From Aquilaria yunnanensis (Eukaryota > Streptophyta > Magnoliopsida > Malvales > Thymelaeaceae), in NCBI GenBank assembly GCA_039654915.1, contig CM077599.1:9612501-9676500 (forward strand): a DNA stretch of 64,000 bases. Direction: 5' to 3'. This document shows positions 57,061-64,000 of the stretch, in pieces. How positions within the stretch are numbered: position 1 is the first letter of the stretch; every line of letters starts with the position of its first letter. Under the pieces are notes generated by a model, which saw only the letters and a list, made by a program, of their open reading frames with translations, was not told the DNA's origin and searched no databases. The position numbers and the translations under genes were made by a program.

Positions 57061-58915
57061 ACTTGTATCCATGTGTGTATACACATTGTACCACAGCTGA
57101 TACTACAACCTGTTTTTTTATGAGTTGTGCTGTCATCTTTGCTTGTTTTGAATGTGTTTTCATTTTGTCTTTGTCTTTCAAAGCAAAAGGAATTGACAAC
57201 TTTTAGAGAGATTTGTTCATCCATAGTTACGATTACTTTGTTAACACCCTCACACTTTCTTAATGTTTCTTCTAGTGCACTTACTGCAATGTTATAACTT
57301 TCTTGACACAAAAATGCTTCATCACCAAATCCAAAAACATGTTGAAATAGATCATAGTGGCATAGACCCTTGGAGTCAACAATTCTAGATTTTTTTCCTA
57401 TTTCTCATTTATTGTTTGCATCTCTTGTCCGACACTCCAATACATATTGAAGTAGGATGCTTTGTATATCATACAGTTGCAAAACAGCCATTATATGTCC
57501 ACACAGAAACCCAGGGAATTCTAACATAGAGCACAAACAAAATATGTCAAATGATGCTTCATTCTATACCATAAAGAATTTTTTATTCTATTTAAAATCT
57601 TGAACCCTACAAGTTATCCTTACCCTATCTTCAAGCTCTTTTTTGGATGGCAAGCAGCCACACCTAAAACCTCTACTTAAAACTTATTAAAAATTGTATG
57701 TGTATACAAATTTGCCATTTTTTTTTCCAAACAATGATGTAGATTTCAATGTAGATTGTTTCAAACTCTGCCTTTGCCTTTTTCTTGGATTTTCTCTTGT
57801 AAAATTACTCTATATTGATCAACAAATTCACTCAATGTAGTTTTCTTGTGTATGTATTTATCGAAAATAAAGTTGATGCTATCAGATTGTTGGGCCATTG
57901 ATATACTTGCGAAGAAAATGCCTCTCATATATATCAGTACCCATCGTTCATGATCTTCGTATAATCCTCAAAACAATTTATCATTGCTTAAGTTAAATGT
58001 ACCAGTAAATTCATGCCATCTTTCATCAAATAGTTCCTTGGTGTGAGATCTAAAGATGCTTTTGTTAAACATGGTCAGAAAAAATGTCATGCTGCCCATA
58101 ACATAATTAAGCTTCTAAAGTATCTTGCTCAAAATGATCCACAAACAAGAACAATGGTGAGAATAAGAGCAAATCTCTGTACTAGCTTTTTTTAGTGCTT
58201 TATCTTGGCCAATTAGTATAACTTTTAGGACCTTTTCACCAATTGTTCGTGACCAGTTAATTTGAGACATTACTCTCCCTATTGTCAACTTTCTTACACC
58301 CAACAGATTGCCTCAACATGGCAACATAAGTTTTCTTTGTTTTTGAATGGATTGAATGCATACATTCAACATAAGGATGTATTTTATTGTTATGCTTCTT
58401 TATAAAACTCTAAACAATCCACCTTCCATCTTATCTTCTCTTGATATGTAGACTTGCTTTGCACTCTATTTTTTGCCGTGAAAGACTAACTCTATTTCTT
58501 CTTTTCTATTGGCGTGTTCGCTATGCTGTCTTGATTCAAAGTAGATTCTTAAGTGTCCATAGAATTGTGTTCCCCTTTGGCCTTGTATATGCTACAGGCA
58601 AATTTTACATCAAATTTTTTTTCAGATATTCTTGAATATTGATTGCCTACTTGCTTTTGTCATAGTAGTGCAACAAATAGACTTTGCATATTAAATATAA
58701 AAGGTAAATGCCTCATCTATTGGCTCAAATTCCATGTTTTTGTGGGGTTTTAAATCTACTATTGAATTCAAGTTGATTCCTACCCCAAAATATGTTTTTA
58801 TGCAAACGACTAACATGAACTGCATTTTCCCTATTGGTTCTTGGAATTTGGGATAAAATTGCCTTAGCTCTTTCTTTATCTTGGCTTTGTCACGCACTAT
58901 TAAGCATGCTAGCAT
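57061..58915 (-). pseudogene. FAR1-RELATED SEQUENCE (FRS) gene core, decayed
   Basis: On the minus strand, in order, it shows the start of the FAR1 DNA-binding domain (NMEFEPIDEAFTFY, about 58700), MULE-transposase-type motifs (DQDKALKKA; a CLW segment near 58130; ELFDERWHEF; LYEDHERWV; MAQQSDSINFIFDKY; TTLSEFVDQY; about 57780-58300), a SWIM zinc-finger segment (FLCGHIMAVLQLYDI, about 57400-57525) and the post-SWIM helix (ESYNIAVSALEETLRKCE, about 57240-57310). FRS/FHY3 proteins are transcription factors domesticated from MULE transposases. In-frame stops occur at 58115-58117, in KLF*GLYE and after FTFYI, and the SWIM region is out of frame, so this is a pseudogene. A possible first exon lies at about 59360-59299. 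Confidence 0.75.
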
Positions 58916-59298
58916 TCATATCTGGTGCATTATCTTCCTTATGGGACTTTATAAAAAGCAGTTTAAGATTAATCCCAATGGGAAACATAGGTAACTTTTA
59001 AAAGAACTTGTTACATATGTGCCTGCAAGCCAAACAAGAAAATTTATAAAATGTTAATATTTGATTTAGTGTACCTTTAAGCATTGATGGAAGTCATGCA
59101 ACTAATAATCTAGTATATACAAAAGCAAGAAACTATAGTTAATTTTTATTAGAAAGTAGAGAACTATCAATTCCAAGAACTACAAATGACCGCAATTAAG
59201 TCATTTTTCATTTTTTGCTTACGATTGAAATTGTGGCCAGCATATGTTTATTCTTCTATAAGCAAGGTGTGCCATCTTAAATAACAATATCTGGTGCT

Positions 59299-59360
59299 CA
59301 CATATGCTCCTTGAAGTTCTTTAGCTGAATTGTGTTATCTTCACTGCCATTAACAGTCAT
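59299..59360 (-). other. Possible first exon of the FRS-like gene
   Basis: The minus-strand ATG at 59360 opens a 20-codon frame (MTVNGSEDNTIQL...) ending near a GTGAGC donor. Position and polarity fit a short N-terminal exon, but length and evidence are slight. Confidence 0.25.
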
Positions 59361-59882
59361 TATAGAAAACAATCAAGGATTAGGTCATCCTACCCCCAAT
59401 AGATGAAACGTTTAGACATGCCAGTTGATAATTAAAAATAACAGCAACTACAAGACTATAATTGTCTTGAAAAATGTAGCCAAACATCAAACAGACTAAT
59501 TAACTATCAAATTTATCAACATACATCAAACAAACAACAACTCATTAGAGCCAATGATAAATCAGTTCATGAGCGTGAATAGAATCTTTAACGAACTACT
59601 CTATAACTTTTCGGTCATAAATGTAACCTAGTAGCTAGCAAGCAATTTGCTTGGTTAAGCTTGGAAGGTAAAACATGACAGCGCAAATTCAACAAAAGAA
59701 TAAGTAGAACAATTGGGAGGTTGATTAACTGATTCAACTAAAGTTATGAAATGCAATAATCAGAGAAGAACAAAAGTATGTTTTTTTAATAAAAAAACAA
59801 TCAATGAAGAACAAATCCACAACTCTATGAAGAAGAAATGGAAATAAAAATGGAATTTGAAGAAGGAAGCTTAAAGTCGGGT

Positions 59883-60520
59883 CAATTCGTTTTAACTTAA
59901 GTCAACTGATTTATATATATATATATATTTCCTGAAACTAATTTCATTTGAAAGTCAATATTATGTAGATACAATAATCCATTTGAAAGTAAATTTTTAT
60001 GATGTTGTTAAATTTTTATAAATTTTTTTTAATGTCTTAAACTTGAAAAATTCATAAAAAATTAGTAAGATTACAAAAATTGTATTTTTCAATGATTATT
60101 GCAACTGCATAATATTTGATTTTAATTAAAATTAGTTTTAGATAGAAAAGATAGAACAATAAAAATAAGTCATTTTCAAGTCAATAATTGACTTAAGTTA
60201 AAACGAACTGGCTGTCAATTCGTTTTAATTTAAGTCAGTTGACTTATTTTTAATTTTATATTTTTTTATCTGAAATCAATTTCATTTGAAAGCTAATATT
60301 ATGTAGATAAAATAATCCATTGGAAAGTAAATTTTTTTAATTAATTAAAATAGAAAAATTCATAAAAATTTAATAAGATTACAAAAAAATTATATTTTTA
60401 ATATATTGTTGCAATTTTATAATATTAAAGTTTATTTTAAATTAATTTAAAATAAAAAAATATAAAAATAAAAATAAATTATTTTAAAATTAATTACCTT
60501 AGGTTAAAATGAACCGGTGC
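59883..60520. mobile_element. Two tandem copies of an AT-rich MITE (~320 bp each)
   Basis: Each copy starts tcaattcgttttaacttaag (59883; 60214 as tcaattcgttttaatttaag) and ends with the inverted sequence (ttgacttaagttaaaacgaac at about 60188-60208; ttaccttaggttaaaatgaac near 60515). Internal words such as tttcatttgaaag, attatgtagata and tccatttgaaagtaaa are in the same order in both. The copies are separated by only a few bases. Confidence 0.8.
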
Positions 60521-62599
60521 TAAAAACAGCGGGTTCTTCCCATTAGCGTCAGCGAAAGTAACATAAGCGCGAGTTGGTGGGTTTGTTCCGCTCCTCCGAA
60601 GCGGAAGGTTAGGGCAAGAGCCACGAGCAGTCGACCATCGTACTAGCACATTGTGGTCCTCACATTTCCATGAATCATTCGAACTTTTGACTTCACCTAC
60701 GCATGTGGATTGTTCCTAGGCCCAAGGAAATTTGAGCGCTTCATAGGGGCTGGAGTACATGGCCCAATTTGAACAGCATGGTTTTCCCATTATTCTCCGA
60801 TTCCTGTATCGACTCAACTTCTCTCGACTCGACTCGTCAAGTGCGAGGACCCACATCTGGAAGGAAAACTAGCACTGTGAATGGATCGTGCATTTCACGC
60901 TCATTGTTCGAGCGTGGGATACAGTAACGCGCATAAGTGAAAAACGAAATTGCCGACTTTGTAAGGTAAGACTTAAGAGAGACGAGGAAATTATCATTGG
61001 AGAAGAGAGAAAGAAGTAATTTCGCAAAAGAAAAGAGTCTATGTAGTTATTAAACAAAACGGAAAATCAGAAAAAGAAAAATTCTATTAACTGGCAGTAA
61101 TAATCTAAAATTTGCAGGACTAGCTTGGACTCGAAATTCTCATTCTACGGAGAGCGAGAGATACAGAGATGAGCCGAGCGAGTGATCTTCATGTCTCTTG
61201 CTAGAGAGAGCTCAGCTTTTTCGATTCCCTTTCTCTGGTAATATTCCCTCTGTAGTGGATGTTCTGATCCGGCATAGATTTCGTATTAAAGAAGACAAAA
61301 AAGTGTCTCTCTCTTTCTTGGGGGCCGGGTGGTGTGGGGGGTTGAGTTTTCTTGTTTGGGTTTAAATCTTGTTTGACGCACAGGTTGAAATGTTCAGAAT
61401 TCTTTATGGGGTTTCTGTTCTGTGTTTTGATGAAGGAATCGAATTGAGTTTCAATTTTGAGTTCTGAAATCAGGATCTTGATGGGTTTTTGGTTCTCCTC
61501 CTTTATTTTTGTGTGCTAAATTGTAGGCAATTGGTCTTAAAGTTTGCGCTTTATTACGTATCGGCGTTATTACAAATTGGGTTTCCATCTGCGCAGTGGA
61601 AGTCCTCAGTTGACTCTAATCGCCATTTTCTTAGTCAATTTTCTAAAATTCCAGAGGCTTATTGAATCCTCCTTAAGCCATGGATTCTTTTTTCCCCCTA
61701 ATAAAGAAGCCTTAGAACTTGGTGATCTCTATATTTTTTATTGTTGATTTAGTTTCAATGTCAGATTTTTCAGGGATGTTAGTTAGAATCTCCGAGTAGA
61801 ACCATCTTTTTGGGGTGTTGAGAAGTTTGCATAGTTCCTTTTGAGCTTGATTTATGTACAGCTACGTTTGAAGTTGCCAGTCATAACTTCTCTCATATTC
61901 TCAACCATTCTCACATTCATATATTTCTTGAATTTAATTCTCTGGACATTATTTTTCCCCATTTATGATTGGTTATTCTAGTTTTGTGTTTTCCTCATAG
62001 GTCGGTTGTGTTTCCCTATTGGGACATTTTCTTAGTTATTACTTTTTGTGCTTATGTTTGATGTAGTTTCTTTCTGTTTCTAGAAATGACCTTATAAAGA
62101 GTTACTGTTTTGATTTAGTCATTTGTCCTGTACATTAATTGGGCTTACAAGAATGTTGAACTGAAATCAGGTGGTGTGCCTGTACATCCTGCAATTCTCC
62201 ATTCAATTTATATAGTCCACCTGTTCATTATCACTCCATCTCACCACGAAATTTGAAAGCCAGATCTATCTTGTATCTAACCAGATTGTCGTTGGACATG
62301 AAACCTGCTGACTTTCATGTTCTAAAAGAATCGAAACTACATTTTCACACTTTTGCAGTTGTAGATGTTGCGCTTGAAAACAGAAATATGTATAAACACA
62401 AATAGTTTATGGGCACTTTTTAATTATTATGGCTATATCTTACAAGTAAGGTCTCTCTAGTATATCTAATTTTGGATGATATTGTTCGGTTGGTAAAAGT
62501 TCAGCAACTTCTATGTCTAGTAAGTTTCTTTTGGGTGGACCAGCAGATGATTGTAGTAATATGGATGTGTATATCATTAATGCACGTGATCACATTTAA

Positions 62600-62644
<45 letters not shown>

Positions 62645-63153
62645 CTGTGTGTGTGTGTGTGTAAATTCTTGCATTATAAACATGTTTATAGGATCATATT
62701 ATTGAAATTTGATTCTCCATTAAATGTGACGATTATGTTATTAAGTGATCCCTGACAAAACGTCAGATAAAGACTAGTAGGTTTCAGAATAGATTGTTGT
62801 TGATTTCTTACTGAAATTGTAGCTGCTGGTAGCTTGTTCTTTATGGAGTAAACACTTGTTGGTTTTTTCCCAAAAAAAAAAAAAAAAACATAAATAATAA
62901 GTTCTGAAACACTAAGCGGTAGTCCTTGTAGGTGGAAGCTGGTTAGTTTGTTCGAACATTGCTTAGCATCAGCTGTCCTTGTTGAAGTGGATGTTTTATG
63001 TTGTTTTCAGATCAGGTTGAAGGAGCAGATGCTAACAAGGTCTTTGATTAGAGAAGTTTGCTATTGGCAATGGCGGGATGGATGTGTTGATTTGCTGTGG
63101 GTTTGTTCATGGCGTATTGCCTTTGTCTCTCTTTCCTTGGTATTCTGAAATAA
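60521..63153 (+). other. Promoter, 5' UTR and 5' UTR intron of the PB1-kinase gene
   Basis: A GA-rich leader at about 61140-61238 (gagagcgagagatacagag) ends at a GT donor (ctctg/gtaata, about 61239). The acceptor ttgttttcag ends at about 63010, leaving a second leader exon up to the ATG at 63154. The ~1.77-kb intron holds no ORF of note. Long 5' UTR introns are common in this kinase family. The transcription start is not determined. Confidence 0.5.
62599..62664 (+). repeat. (TA)n followed by (GT)n microsatellite
   Basis: About 20 TA repeats, then about 9 GT repeats, in the 5' UTR intron. Probably highly variable in length. Confidence 0.95.
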
Positions 63154-64000
63154 ATGGACAGAAATATAGGAAGCAAGATGATGGATCATAATACAAATTA
63201 TCAGCAGATTCGATATAATAATAACAGTAATGTGGAGCCCAGAAATGAGGCTATTGGATCCACGAATCAGAGGTACTTCCAAGATCCATCAAGTAACATA
63301 AATGCTAATATAAGACCTCCAGAATACAATATGTCATTCGGAACAAGACCAGTTCTAAATTACTCCATTCAGACTGGTGAGGAGTTTGAATTTATGCGAG
63401 GAAGGGTGAATCCTATGGAGCAGCTTGCACGTAATGTTTATGGTGACCCTAACAGCGGCCCTCTCTATGTGGATATGAAGGACATTCTAGGAATTCCCAA
63501 TACAGTTTCTCAGAGTGGGTCTGATATCTCTGTTCTCAATGCAGCAGAAAAAGGTCATGTGCAGGAGTTTGAGAGGAAGGCCTCTACTGCTATGAATGAG
63601 GATAAAGGTTATGATTCTGTCCAAGCTGTACCACGAACCTCCTCAAGAACTGAAGTGGATCGTGGAACTCATGGCTTTGCATCTTCAGGAAATTCATTTG
63701 GTTCATCTACAAATTTGAAGTTCCTCTGTAGCTTTGGTGGTAAGATCTTGCCACGTCCTAGTGATGGAAAGCTAAGATATGTAGGAGGTGAGACCCGCAT
63801 AATTCGTATAAGCAGGGATATTTCTTGGCAGGAACTTGTTCAGAAAGCATTAGCAATTTACAGCGAAGCTCACACCATAAAGTATCAGCTTCCTGGTGAA
63901 GATCTTGATGCTTTGGTGTCTGTATCTTGTGATGAAGATCTACAGAACATGATGGAGGAATGTAATGTACTGGAAGATGGAGGGACCCAAAAACCCAGAA
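63154..64000 (+). CDS. PB1-domain Raf-like (group B) protein kinase, N-terminal part (partial)
   Basis: The frame is open from the ATG at 63154 to the window end, 282 codons. Residues 1 to about 185 are a polar Asn/Ser/Gln-rich region (YQQIRYNNNSN; RGRVNPMEQLARN, typical of the family). A PB1/octicosapeptide domain begins near 189: KFLCSFGGKILPRPSDGKLR with its basic face, then RYVGGETRIIRISRDISW, YQLPGEDLDALVSVSCDEDL with the acidic OPCA motif, and NMMEE. The kinase domain would lie several hundred residues downstream, outside the window. Proteins of this family (Arabidopsis RAF24 and relatives) act upstream of SnRK2 in osmotic and ABA signalling. The kinase part is not visible, so its type is inferred from the N-terminal region and from gene order. 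Confidence 0.82.
   Translation, partial: MDRNIGSKMMDHNTNYQQIRYNNNSNVEPRNEAIGSTNQRYFQDPSSNINANIRPPEYNMSFGTRPVLNYSIQTGEEFEFMRGRVNPMEQLARNVYGDPNSGPLYVDMKDILGIPNTVSQSGSDISVLNAAEKGHVQEFERKASTAMNEDKGYDSVQAVPRTSSRTEVDRGTHGFASSGNSFGSSTNLKFLCSFGGKILPRPSDGKLRYVGGETRIIRISRDISWQELVQKALAIYSEAHTIKYQLPGEDLDALVSVSCDEDLQNMMEECNVLEDGGTQKPR

Overview
This window comes from a flowering-plant nuclear genome, most likely a eudicot. It is AT-rich, carries many nested plant transposons, has genes split by short introns, and contains a conserved plant gene neighbourhood. From memory, Arabidopsis chromosome 2 has the same neighbours in the same order: UDP-GlcNAc pyrophosphorylase (At2g35020), URED (At2g35035) and a PB1-domain Raf-like kinase (At2g35050).

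Positions 1-16040 are the 3' part of one very large Ty3/gypsy retrotransposon of the Tat/Ogre type. It has a pol with RT, a degenerate RNase H, a second intact RNase H and integrase; an in-frame intron upstream of RT; a polypurine tract; and a 3.9-kb 3' LTR. The unusual part lies between integrase and the polypurine tract. This 8-kb region holds four tandem, intronless 182-codon genes for a basic Cys4 zinc-finger protein, resembling the cysteine-rich nucleic-acid-binding proteins of carla-like plant viruses. They are followed by an intronless LOG-type cytokinin-activating enzyme. Three of the four zinc-finger genes and LOG have their own TATA box. An 85-bp minisatellite derived from the zinc-finger gene spacer precedes LOG, and a ~21-copy, 86-bp hairpin-forming array follows it. 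I regard this apparent anti-silencing or regulatory protein plus hormone-enzyme cargo as the most notable system in the window.

Positions 16041-35460 hold no recognisable host gene. They contain six Mutator-like (MULE) non-autonomous elements, most delimited by exact or near-exact 9-10-bp target duplications and two of them nested, together with hAT-like elements and AT-rich sequence.

Positions 35680-47236 are the gene island: a 15-exon UDP-GlcNAc pyrophosphorylase (+), a convergent 8-exon URED (-) with a MULE 78 bp upstream of its start, and an intronless mitochondrial ribosomal protein bL12m (+).

Positions 49950-59360 contain a decayed FAR1-related (FRS) transposase-derived gene on the minus strand. 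Its 3' part is disrupted by a 2.6-kb solo LTR inserted inside a coding exon. Two tandem copies of an AT-rich MITE follow, then the 5' UTR, its long intron and the first 282 codons of a PB1-domain Raf-like kinase gene that runs off the window end.
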